Shown: positions 1 through 7,115 of the stretch, one piece after another
Layout of the letters: each line of letters begins with the position of its first letter
How positions within the stretch are numbered: position 1 is the first letter of the stretch
Assembly (NCBI RefSeq): GCF_040654855.1
Contig: NZ_JBFAIU010000137.1
Coordinates: forward strand, 1 to 18,672
DNA: 18,672 bases
Direction of reading: 5' to 3'
Source: Asanoa sp040654855
GTDB lineage: Bacteria; Actinomycetota; Actinomycetes; Mycobacteriales; Micromonosporaceae
Notes under the pieces: model-generated
What the model saw: the letters and a program-made list of their open reading frames with translations, nothing else
The model's database searches: none
What the model was told of the DNA's origin: nothing
Made by a program: the position numbers and the translations under genes

Positions 1-920
1 CGGTCACCCACGGCGAGGAACGGGCGCAGCTCACGGCCCGCATCACCACGCTGCCCGTCAACACCGAACCCGAGCTTGTAGCGGAACATCGTCAAGAAGC
101 CGAACACCACCACGAACCCGGCGCTCCACAGGAACGTCCACATGATGCTCGAGGCATCCGGCGACCCGCCCATCACCGAGCGGATCGCGTCCACCAGGTG
201 CGTGATCGGGTTGACCTTGACGAAGGCCTGCAACCACGCCGGCATCGTCGACGGGTCGACGAAGACGTTGCTCAGGAACGTCAGCGGGAACAGGACCAGC
301 ATGCTGACGCCCATCACCGACTTCTCGCTGCGGAGGATCAGGCCGAACATCGTCCAGACCCACGAGAACGCGAACGAGAAGACCACCAGCAGGCCGATGC
401 CGGCGATCACGCCGACCACGCCGCCGGAGGGGCGGAAGCCAAGGGCCAGGCCCACGCCCAGGATGACCAGGGCCGCGAGGATGTAGCGCAGGACGTCGCC
501 GAAGATCATGCCGACCAGGGCCGAGGGGCGCCAGACCGGCAGCGTACGGAAGCGGTCGAAGACGCCCTTCTCGATGTCGGTGTTGAGGCCGACGCCCGTG
601 TACATCGTGATCATCACGACGCTCGTGACCATGATGCCCGGCAGGAAGAACTGCAGGTAGGCGTCCGTGCTGCCGGCGATCGCGCCGCCGAACAGGTACG
701 TGAACATCAAGGTCATGATGATCGGGAAGGCCGTGACGTCGAAGAGCTGCTCCGGCACGTGCTTGATCTTCAGCATCGCCCGCCAGCCGAAGGTGACCGA
801 GGCCGACCAGGCGCTCGGCCTTGGCGGTCGGGCACCGGGCGCGAGGACCGCACCCAGCGTCTCCGGCGACGGCACGTACACGGTCTGCAGGTCCGTGGAA
901 GAGGTGGCTGCGGTGCTCAT
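1..920 (-). CDS. ABC-2 type transporter permease, DrrB-like (partial, 3' end beyond left edge)
   Basis: Membrane subunit of a two-component ABC exporter of the daunorubicin-resistance (DrrB) type, expected to form the channel driven by the neighbouring ATPase. The frame is open from ATG at 920 to the left edge, giving 306 residues without a stop. Residues 1-55 are cytoplasmic. About six hydrophobic segments follow (roughly 62-82, 92-112, 136-160, 166-196, 202-222, 258-280). Between the second and third lies GVFDRFRTLP (119-128), typical of this family. DrrB proteins are usually about 250-290 residues, so only a short C-terminal tail should be missing, although no stop is seen after the last predicted helix. 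The ATG overlaps the ATPase stop in an ATGA (917-920), implying translational coupling. The exported substrate cannot be told from sequence. Confidence 0.88.
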   Translation of the reverse strand, partial: MSTAATSSTDLQTVYVPSPETLGAVLAPGARPPRPSAWSASVTFGWRAMLKIKHVPEQLFDVTAFPIIMTLMFTYLFGGAIAGSTDAYLQFFLPGIMVTSVVMITMYTGVGLNTDIEKGVFDRFRTLPVWRPSALVGMIFGDVLRYILAALVILGVGLALGFRPSGGVVGVIAGIGLLVVFSFAFSWVWTMFGLILRSEKSVMGVSMLVLFPLTFLSNVFVDPSTMPAWLQAFVKVNPITHLVDAIRSVMGGSPDASSIMWTFLWSAGFVVVFGFLTMFRYKLGFGVDGQRGDAGRELRPFLAVGD

Positions 921-1924
921 CGGGCGGTCTCCATTTCCGAGGAAGAGGCGGGTGCGGCAGAGGCGGGGTGGTCGGTCAGCGCCAGGAACACCTCGTCGAG
1001 GCTCGGCTGCCCCAGCGAGAAGTCGTCGACGACGATGCCGGCGGCGGCCAGTTCGGACAGGGCCCGCGCGGCCTGCGTGCTCGCCTCGAAGTCCGAGCCG
1101 TCGACCCGGGCCGTGAGCGACACCGGGTCCGCGTCCGGCTCGACCGCGGCGCTGAGCGCGCGTGCCAGCACTTCCTGCGCCTTCGGGCGGGCGGCGGCGT
1201 CACGCAGTCTTACGTGGACGGTGCCTGAGCCGATCGACGACTTCAGCTCGCCCGGCGTACCGTCGGCGATCACCTTGCCGTGGTCGACGACCGCGATCCG
1301 CGAGGCGAGCCGGTCCGCCTCGTCGAGGTACTGCGTGGTCAGCAGCACCGTCGTGCCGTGCGCGACGACCGAGCGGATGATGTCCCAGACCTGCGACCGG
1401 CTGCGCGGGTCGAGGCCGGTCGTCGGCTCGTCCAGGAACAGCAGCTCCGGCGTGTTGAGAATGCTCGCCGCGATGTCGATCCGGCGCCGCATGCCGCCGG
1501 AGTACTTCTTCACCTGCCGGTCCGTCGCGTCCGTCAGCCCGAACGCGGCCAGCAGCTCCTCGGCCCGGGCCTTCGCGGCCGGCTTGCGGTGGCCGAGCAG
1601 CCGGCCGATCAGCACCAGGTTCTCGAAGCCCGTCAGGTCCTCGTCGACCGACGCGTACTGGCCGGTCATGCTGACCTTGGCGCGCACCGCGTTGGCCTCG
1701 CGCACCACGTCGTGCCCGAACACGCTCGCCGAGCCGCCGTCGGGCCGGGTCAGCGTGGCCAGCACCCGGACGGCGGTCGTCTTGCCGGCGCCGTTGGGGC
1801 CCAACAGACCATAGACACTTCCCGCGGGTACGCGCAGGTCGATGCCGTCAAGCGCACGGGTGTCGCCGAACGTCTTCACCAGACCCCTCGCCTCGATGGC
1901 GGGGGCGGTGGAGCTGTCGCTCAT
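917..1924 (-). CDS. ABC transporter ATP-binding protein, DrrA-like
   Basis: ATPase subunit (335 aa) powering the DrrB-like permease that follows it. Motifs in order: Walker A GPNGAGKT at 42-49, Q-loop Gln around 89, signature YSGGMRR at 141-147, Walker B LLFLDEP at 161-167, D-loop around 171. The switch position reads TTQYLDEAD (Gln near 198 instead of His), which is normal in the DrrA subfamily and so not a defect. Residues 235-325 form the C-terminal extension usual for DrrA, ending in the SLDEVFLALT element that in this family supports subunit contact. The start at 1924 has GGAGGG 9-10 nt upstream. It lies 24 nt downstream of the FMN reductase stop, so the three genes are probably one operon. 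Known relatives export anthracyclines and other hydrophobic compounds. The substrate here is unknown. Confidence 0.95.
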   Translation of the reverse strand: MSDSSTAPAIEARGLVKTFGDTRALDGIDLRVPAGSVYGLLGPNGAGKTTAVRVLATLTRPDGGSASVFGHDVVREANAVRAKVSMTGQYASVDEDLTGFENLVLIGRLLGHRKPAAKARAEELLAAFGLTDATDRQVKKYSGGMRRRIDIAASILNTPELLFLDEPTTGLDPRSRSQVWDIIRSVVAHGTTVLLTTQYLDEADRLASRIAVVDHGKVIADGTPGELKSSIGSGTVHVRLRDAAARPKAQEVLARALSAAVEPDADPVSLTARVDGSDFEASTQAARALSELAAAGIVVDDFSLGQPSLDEVFLALTDHPASAAPASSSEMETAR

Positions 1925-1948
1925 GGTGGGTTCCCTCCGTTGGAATAG

Positions 1949-2515
1949 CTAAGAGACATAGGGGCGGGTGGCCCGGCCGGCCCGCAGCGTGACGCCCCAC
2001 CAGCAGAGCTGGTCGAGCAGCACCTGCGCGGCCTGAACGGGGTTCTCCTCGGCCAGCCGGGCGTCGAGGTCGTCGCCGCCGAGCAGGTCGACGCCGACGC
2101 CGTCGCGCACCGTCACGGCGTGCAGGGCGGTGAAGACCGTGCGGAGCTGGTCGACCGCGTGCTGCCCGGCGGACCGGCAGCCGTACGAGACGAAGCCGAC
2201 CGGTTTCGCGTGCCACTCGTCGTACGCGAAATCGATCGCCTGCTTGAGCGAGGCGGGAAAGCTGTGGTTGTACTCGGGCGTGACCACGACGAACGCGTCG
2301 GCCTGGTCGATCTCGGCGGCGAACGCCGACATCTGCGGCGTGGCCCGAGCTGGATAACCGGTCGGGAAGGCGTAGTCGGCGAGGTCGACGACGACGGTCG
2401 ACACCTCGCGGCGCAGCCCGGCCTGGGCCACGAACCACCGGGCCAGCCGGTCGCCGACCCGACCCTCGCGAGTGCTACCGATGATCACCGCCAACCGCAA
2501 CGGCGCCTCGATCAT
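1949..2515 (-). CDS. NADPH-dependent FMN reductase family protein (flavodoxin-like)
   Basis: Flavoprotein of the NADPH-dependent FMN reductase/azoreductase family, predicted to be soluble and to use bound FMN to reduce quinones, flavins or similar acceptors. With the start at 2515 it has 188 residues. The FMN phosphate loop GSTREGR lies at 13-19, the family motif PEYNHSFP at about 80-87 followed by LKQAID, and a late SYG at about 110-112 near the flavin ring. I chose ATG 2515 over the in-frame ATG at 2536 because the only good ribosome binding site, GGAGG (complement of 2524-2528), is 8 nt before 2515 and would lie inside the longer form. It heads the apparent operon with the ABC exporter. 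A redox enzyme beside a drug exporter fits detoxification, but that is inference. Confidence 0.9.
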   Translation of the reverse strand: MIEAPLRLAVIIGSTREGRVGDRLARWFVAQAGLRREVSTVVVDLADYAFPTGYPARATPQMSAFAAEIDQADAFVVVTPEYNHSFPASLKQAIDFAYDEWHAKPVGFVSYGCRSAGQHAVDQLRTVFTALHAVTVRDGVGVDLLGGDDLDARLAEENPVQAAQVLLDQLCWWGVTLRAGRATRPYVS

Positions 2516-2523
2516 GGTGACCA

Positions 2524-2528
2524 CCTCC
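2524..2528 (-). promoter_or_regulatory. Ribosome binding site deciding the FMN reductase start
   Basis: GGAGG on the minus strand, 8 nt upstream of ATG 2515. It lies within the reading frame of the longer alternative starting at 2536, so it supports the shorter protein. Confidence 0.7.
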
Positions 2529-2555
2529 CCTCTCACCGGGAAGGCGCGAGACGCT

Positions 2556-2576
2556 CCGCTAGATCCGATCTAGCGG
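2556..2576. promoter_or_regulatory. Perfect 10-1-10 palindrome, candidate operator
   Basis: Left arm CCGCTAGATC (2556-2565), one central base, right arm GATCTAGCGG (2567-2576): ten of ten positions pair. It sits 41 bp upstream of the FMN reductase start at 2515, in the position of a promoter or operator. A one-base loop cannot form a normal hairpin, so a dimeric protein site is more likely than a terminator. It carries CTAG twice, a rare tetranucleotide in many bacterial genomes. The binder is unknown; the ArsR-type regulator encoded some 440 bp away is one candidate. Confidence 0.55.
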
Positions 2577-3015
2577 CCATGGCTGCGGGGCTCGCGGCGG
2601 GTTAGCAACCGGGCTCGCGGGTGGGTGGCGGCGGGTTCGCCGGGGGTTGGCGGTGGGTTCGTGGCACGACTCTGGGCGGATAGGCGGTGGGTTGGCGGCC
2701 GGGGTTGGGGATGGGTCGGTGGTCGAGTCCGGCGGTCGGTGGCGGGCGGGCTGGTGGTTGGCAATGGGTGGTGACCGGGCTCGGGTGGGTTGGCGGCCGG
2801 GTCGGCCCCGGGTTGCCGGTGAGTTGGCTGCCAGGCTCGCGGTCGCGTGGGCGGTGAGTCGCGCCTGGTTCGCGCGTTCGTTGACGGCCGGGTTCGCGGA
2901 TCGGCGGTCGGTCTCACGCTGGGTTCGCGGTTGGCCTGGCGGTGAGTCGGCTGCCCGGTTCGCGGTCGGTGGCGATGGGGCTCGCGGCGAGTTCGCCGTC
3001 GGCCTCCCGAACGGC
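2577..3015. repeat. G/T-skewed low-complexity region of degenerate short repeats, no gene supported
   Basis: About 440 bp where the plus strand is strongly enriched in G and T and built from variations on GGTTCGCGG, GGTTGGCGG and GGGCTCGCGG. An exact 18-mer, GGTGGGTTGGCGGCCGGG, occurs at 2686-2703 and 2784-2801. A 28-mer beginning GGTGAGT occurs at 2818-2845 and 2941-2968 with three mismatches. Both strands are open in places, but the translations are low-complexity (Ala/Asn/Pro-rich on minus, Gly/Trp/Arg-rich on plus) and resemble no protein family I know. I read it as non-coding, decayed repeat DNA between the FMN reductase operon and arsR. Confidence 0.55.
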
Positions 3016-3378
3016 CTATCGACCCGCCTCTCGACCCGCCTCTCGATCCGCCTCTCGACGTTCGCGGCGGCCGCGGGCCAGTTCTGTCTCCAGTGCGTCC
3101 AGGCGCTGTGACCAGAACCCCCGATAGCGCTCCAACCAGGCATCCACTTCCCGCAACGGAGTCGCGTCCACCGCATAGAGGCGTCGGGTCCCGGCCGCGC
3201 GCACCGTCGTGAAGCCGTTGTCGCGGAGCACCCGGAGGTGCTGCGAGACGGCCGGTTGCGAGATGCCGAACTCCGCCTGTACGACCGCGCCGATCTCGCC
3301 GGCCGCGAGCTCACCGTCGGCCAGCAGCTCCAGGATGCGTCGCCGGACCGGGTCGCCCAGGACGTCGAACGCGTGCAC
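3016..3378 (-). CDS. ArsR-family winged-helix transcriptional regulator
   Basis: Small DNA-binding repressor of the ArsR/SmtB superfamily, 120 residues from the GTG at 3378. The protein opens MHAFDVLGDPVRRRIL, a very common start for actinobacterial ArsR proteins. Recognition helix region: ISQPAVSQHLRVLRDNG (about 39-55), then the beta wing with RRLYAVD (65-71) and a C-terminal WLERYRGFW segment. No Cys or His cluster for metal binding is visible, so this is not a classical arsenic or zinc sensor. The C-terminus is abnormal: residues from about 103 are almost only Arg, Glu, Ala, Asp and Gly, encoded by a 12-bp tandem repeat. The upstream reading frame is open into the ABC-F gene, but the homology begins at the GTG. 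It lies 37 nt downstream of the ABC-F stop. Proteins of this subgroup often sit with SRPBCC genes; none is present here. Confidence 0.88.
   Translation of the reverse strand: MHAFDVLGDPVRRRILELLADGELAAGEIGAVVQAEFGISQPAVSQHLRVLRDNGFTTVRAAGTRRLYAVDATPLREVDAWLERYRGFWSQRLDALETELARGRRERREADREAGREAGR
3019..3054. repeat. 12-bp tandem repeat forming the arsR 3' end
   Basis: Three consecutive units: TCGACCCGCCTC twice (3019-3030, 3031-3042) and TCGATCCGCCTC (3043-3054), with partial units on both sides. On the minus strand each unit encodes four residues of the REAG/READ type, giving the charged tail of the ArsR protein. The stop codon (3016-3018) comes at the distal edge of the array, so the present C-terminus looks as if it were created by repeat expansion. 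Confidence 0.75.
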
Positions 3379-3399
3379 GTCTCGACTGTCTAGCAGGCC

Positions 3400-3415
3400 G
3401 TTATATAAGTCAAGC

Positions 3416-3430
<15 letters not shown>
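3400..3430 (-). promoter_or_regulatory. Putative arsR promoter with TTATATAA island
   Basis: The minus strand carries GTCACA (3430-3425), a 17-nt spacer, then TATATA (3407-3402), predicting a transcript start about 15-20 nt before the GTG at 3378. TTATATAA (3401-3408) is itself an 8-bp palindrome and a sharp AT-rich island in very GC-rich DNA, so it could also be an autoregulatory ArsR site. It would let arsR be transcribed separately from the ABC-F gene. No strong Shine-Dalgarno sequence precedes the GTG. Confidence 0.4.
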
Positions 3431-5038
<1,608 letters not shown>

Positions 5039-5079
5039 AGCGCCGAGAATGCTATCCGGCCGCCGCGGGTCTCCGCCGT

Positions 5080-5613
5080 GTCCTCAGGCGTCACGCCGCT
5101 GTCGCGCCGCAACGCGGTGCGGTGACCCTCCCCGTCTCAGGCGTCACGCCGCTGTCGCGTCGCAACGCGGTGTGGTGACCTCCCGTCCTCAGGAGTCACG
5201 ACGCTGTCGCGTCGCAAGGCGGTGTGGTGACCCTCCCGTCCTCAGGGGTCACGCCGTTGTCGCGTCGCAAGGCGGTGCCGGTCAGCTTTCCCGTCCTCAG
5301 GGGTCACGCCGTTGTCGCGTCGCAAGGCGGTGCCGGTCAGCTTTCCCGTCCTCAGGCGTCACGCCGCTCTCGCGTCGCAACGTGGTCCTGTCACCTTTCC
5401 GGTCCCCGGACGTCATGACGTTGTCGCGTCGCGACGCCGTGCGGTCACCTTTCCCGTCCCCGGGCGTCACGCCGCTGTCGCGCCGCAACGCCGTGCAGTG
5501 AGCTTCCCCGTCCCCAGGCGTCACGCCGCTGTCGCGTCCGCGACGCCGTGCGGTGACCTTCGCCGTCCTCAGGCGTCGCGACGCTGTCCGGTCATGATCT
5601 TCCGGTCGGTTTA
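5080..5613. repeat. Ten-copy intergenic tandem repeat, unit 52-55 bp
   Basis: The core GGCGTCACGCCGCTGTCGCG recurs with GTCA beginning at 5090, 5143, 5195, 5248, 5303, 5358, 5412, 5466 and 5520, plus a last degenerate copy (GTCG) at 5575. Successive spacings are 53, 52, 53, 55, 55, 54, 54, 54 and 55. Each unit continues through TCGCAACGCGGTGCGGTGACC and a pyrimidine-rich CCTTCCCGTCCTCA link. Units at 5234-5288 and 5289-5343 are identical over 55 bp. Many units hold an imperfect dyad (CACGCCGC against GCGGTG). Lengths not divisible by three break every reading frame across the array, so I do not call a protein. It fills the gap between the divergent ABC-F and sugar kinase genes. It is not a CRISPR: there are no unique spacers. 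Confidence 0.85.
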
Positions 5614-5647
5614 GGCGCCGCGTGGCTCGGACCGGCAGACTGGGCGT

Positions 5648-6400
5648 GTGGTGACGACGTTGGCGATCGACTGTGGGGGCGGCGGGATCAAGGCCTCGGT
5701 GCTCGACGAGGCCGGCACGATGCGCGCGCGGCCGTTGCGCGTGCCGACGCCGTACCCCCTGCCCACTTCGCTCTTCGTGAAGACCCTCTTGGATCTTGGT
5801 GCGCGGCTGCCGACGGCCGACCGGGTCACGGTGGGCATGCCGGGCATGATCCGGCACGGCGTGGTCGTGGCGACACCGCACTATGTGACCAGATCCGGCC
5901 CGCGTACGAAGGTCGACCCGGATCTGGTCGCCGACTGGACGGGGTACGACGCCCAGGCGGGGCTGGCCGAGGCGTTCGGCACGCCGGTGCTCGTGCTCAA
6001 CGACGCCGAGGTGCACGGGGCTGGTGTGGTCGCCGGTGCCGGCCTGGAGCTGGTGATCACGCTCGGCACCGGGCTCGGCTGTGCCCTCTTCGACGGCGGG
6101 GCGCTGGCGCCGCACCTGGAATTCTCCCAGGCCCCGGTGCGTTGGGGCATGAGTTACGACACGTACATCGGCGAGCATGAGCGGCGCCGGCTCGGTGACG
6201 CGTTCTGGTCGCGGCGGGTCCGGACGGTGGTCGAGGGCCTGCGGCCGGTCTTCCTCTGGGACCGGCTCTACCTCGGCGGTGGCAACTCCCGGCTGATCCG
6301 CCCGGAGCAGCTGGCCCGGATGGGTGACGACGTGGTCGTGGTGCCGAACACCGCCGGCATTCTCGGTGGTGTGCGGTCGTGGTCGCTGCGGCGACCCTGA
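5648..6400 (+). CDS. ROK family sugar kinase, polyphosphate-glucokinase-like
   Basis: Predicted cytoplasmic kinase of the ROK/actin-like ATPase fold, 250 residues, probably phosphorylating glucose or a related sugar with ATP or polyphosphate. The phosphate-1 motif AIDCGGGGIKAS is at 6-17, a NDAE segment carries the presumed catalytic Asp near 119, phosphate-2 LGTGLGCALF is at 139-148, and GGGN at 210-213 is the adenosine-region glycine turn. The segment HLEFSQAPVRWG (156-167) followed by RRLGDAFW resembles the sugar-binding region of actinobacterial polyphosphate glucokinases. The ROK zinc-binding CxCGxxGC cluster is absent, as it is in that subgroup. The start may be GTG 5648 or the adjacent GTG 5651; neither has a good ribosome binding site. 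It begins just after the tandem repeat array. The donor and sugar need biochemical proof. Confidence 0.85.
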   Translation: MVTTLAIDCGGGGIKASVLDEAGTMRARPLRVPTPYPLPTSLFVKTLLDLGARLPTADRVTVGMPGMIRHGVVVATPHYVTRSGPRTKVDPDLVADWTGYDAQAGLAEAFGTPVLVLNDAEVHGAGVVAGAGLELVITLGTGLGCALFDGGALAPHLEFSQAPVRWGMSYDTYIGEHERRRLGDAFWSRRVRTVVEGLRPVFLWDRLYLGGGNSRLIRPEQLARMGDDVVVVPNTAGILGGVRSWSLRRP

Positions 6401-6421
6401 GCAGAAAAGGTGGAGGTGCAA

Positions 6422-6787
6422 ATGGATCTCCTGGAGGAGTACCGCCGGGCGACCCTGTTCTTCGAAGCCGGTGACCCGACCGGCGCGGTGCGGCTGCTCG
6501 AGCCGATCGTGGCGGCGGAGCCCGACAACGCGTCCGTGCGCCAACTGCTGGCCCGCGCCTACTTCCAGACGGCTCAGCTCGGCCGCGCCGAGGAGCAGCT
6601 GCGTGCCATGGTCGAGAAGGACCCCAGCGACCACTACGCGCACCACGTGCTCGGCCGCACCCTCGAGCGGCAGGGCCGGCAGGCCGAGGCCCTGACCCAC
6701 CTGCGGATCGCCGCGGCGATGCACGCCGACCACCGCGACTACGCCGAGGCGCTGCAGCGGGTCGAGTCGAAGGTCAACCCCCGGTGA
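6422..6787 (+). CDS. Small TPR-repeat protein
   Basis: A 121-residue soluble protein made almost wholly of three tetratricopeptide repeats (roughly 4-35, 38-69 and 72-103), each a helix-turn-helix of about 34 residues with the usual Ala/Gly/Tyr positions, for example LLARAYFQTAQLGRAEEQL. Such proteins are protein-protein adaptors; it has no catalytic motif. I chose ATG 6422 because GGAGG (6412-6416) lies 5 nt upstream; an in-frame GTG at 6410 would include that ribosome binding site in the coding region. Its stop overlaps the start of the Smr gene in a GTGA (6784-6787), so the two are translated together and their products may interact. It begins 21 nt after the sugar kinase stop, which suggests one transcript. 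Confidence 0.88.
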   Translation: MDLLEEYRRATLFFEAGDPTGAVRLLEPIVAAEPDNASVRQLLARAYFQTAQLGRAEEQLRAMVEKDPSDHYAHHVLGRTLERQGRQAEALTHLRIAAAMHADHRDYAEALQRVESKVNPR

Positions 6788-7038
6788 AGCTCAAGCTCGA
6801 CCTGCACGACATCTACAACCGCGGTACGGACATCGACCGGGCGCTCCGCGGGATCATCGACGAGGCCGTGGCCAAGAAGGCCACCCTCGTCGAGATCATC
6901 CCCGGCAAGGGCTCCGGCGCGCTGAAGAAGAAGGTCCTGCGGTTCCTCGACCAGAAGGACGTCAAGCAGCTCTACCACCGCGTCGAGAAGGACTCGAAGA
7001 ACTTCGGCCGGCTGTTCGTCCACTTCAGGTGGAAGTAG
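6784..7038 (+). CDS. Stand-alone Smr (small MutS-related) domain protein
   Basis: An 84-residue protein consisting of just an Smr domain. The LDLH motif is at 5-8 and PGKGSGALKKKV at 40-51, matching the LDxH and (H/T)GxGxL-type signatures that bind nucleic acid and give nicking or endonuclease activity in some family members. Lys-rich surfaces elsewhere also fit nucleic acid binding. It lacks the MutS2 ATPase and any other domain. Starts at GTG 6784 inside the stop region of the TPR gene (4-nt overlap). Known roles of Smr domains include collided-ribosome rescue (bacterial MutS2) and DNA or RNA cleavage. Which applies to this short form is unknown. Confidence 0.85.
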   Translation: MKLKLDLHDIYNRGTDIDRALRGIIDEAVAKKATLVEIIPGKGSGALKKKVLRFLDQKDVKQLYHRVEKDSKNFGRLFVHFRWK

Positions 7039-7060
7039 ACGATTTCCCACATATTCCGGC

Positions 7061-7075
7061 CTGATCGGGCACGAT
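7061..7075 (+). promoter_or_regulatory. Promoter-region element shared with the gene at 15126
   Basis: CTGATCGGGCACGAT lies 41-55 nt before the ATG at 7116. A 13/15 match, CTGATCGGGTACGCT, lies at 15066-15080 before the other exported protein. The last six bases (CACGAT against TACGCT) fit a weak -10 box. Function inferred only from position and similarity. Confidence 0.3.
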
Positions 7076-7115
7076 CGCACATGGGTGCGTCTCATGTCTG
7101 ATTCGGGGGAACGGG

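Noticed and set aside
917..1924. Missing switch histidine as a sign of a dead ATPase
   Set aside because: Gln at this position (TTQYLDEAD) is the normal state in the DrrA subfamily.
1949..2536. Longer FMN reductase from ATG 2536
   Set aside because: The only good Shine-Dalgarno lies downstream of that codon and 8 nt before ATG 2515.
2647..3111. Plus-strand protein in the G/T-rich region
   Set aside because: Composition follows the repeat units, it runs into arsR antisense, and no domain is visible.
2559..3314. Ala/Asn/Pro-rich minus-strand protein overlapping arsR
   Set aside because: It uses the wrong frame through the recognised ArsR domain and is low-complexity outside it; no start signal.
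5080..5613. CRISPR array
   Set aside because: The whole 52-55 bp unit is repeated; there are no unique spacers, and no cas genes are nearby.
5080..5613. Repeat protein with an SGVTPLSRRNAV-like unit
   Set aside because: Unit lengths of 52, 53 and 55 bp shift the frame between copies, and no ribosome binding site or homology supports translation.
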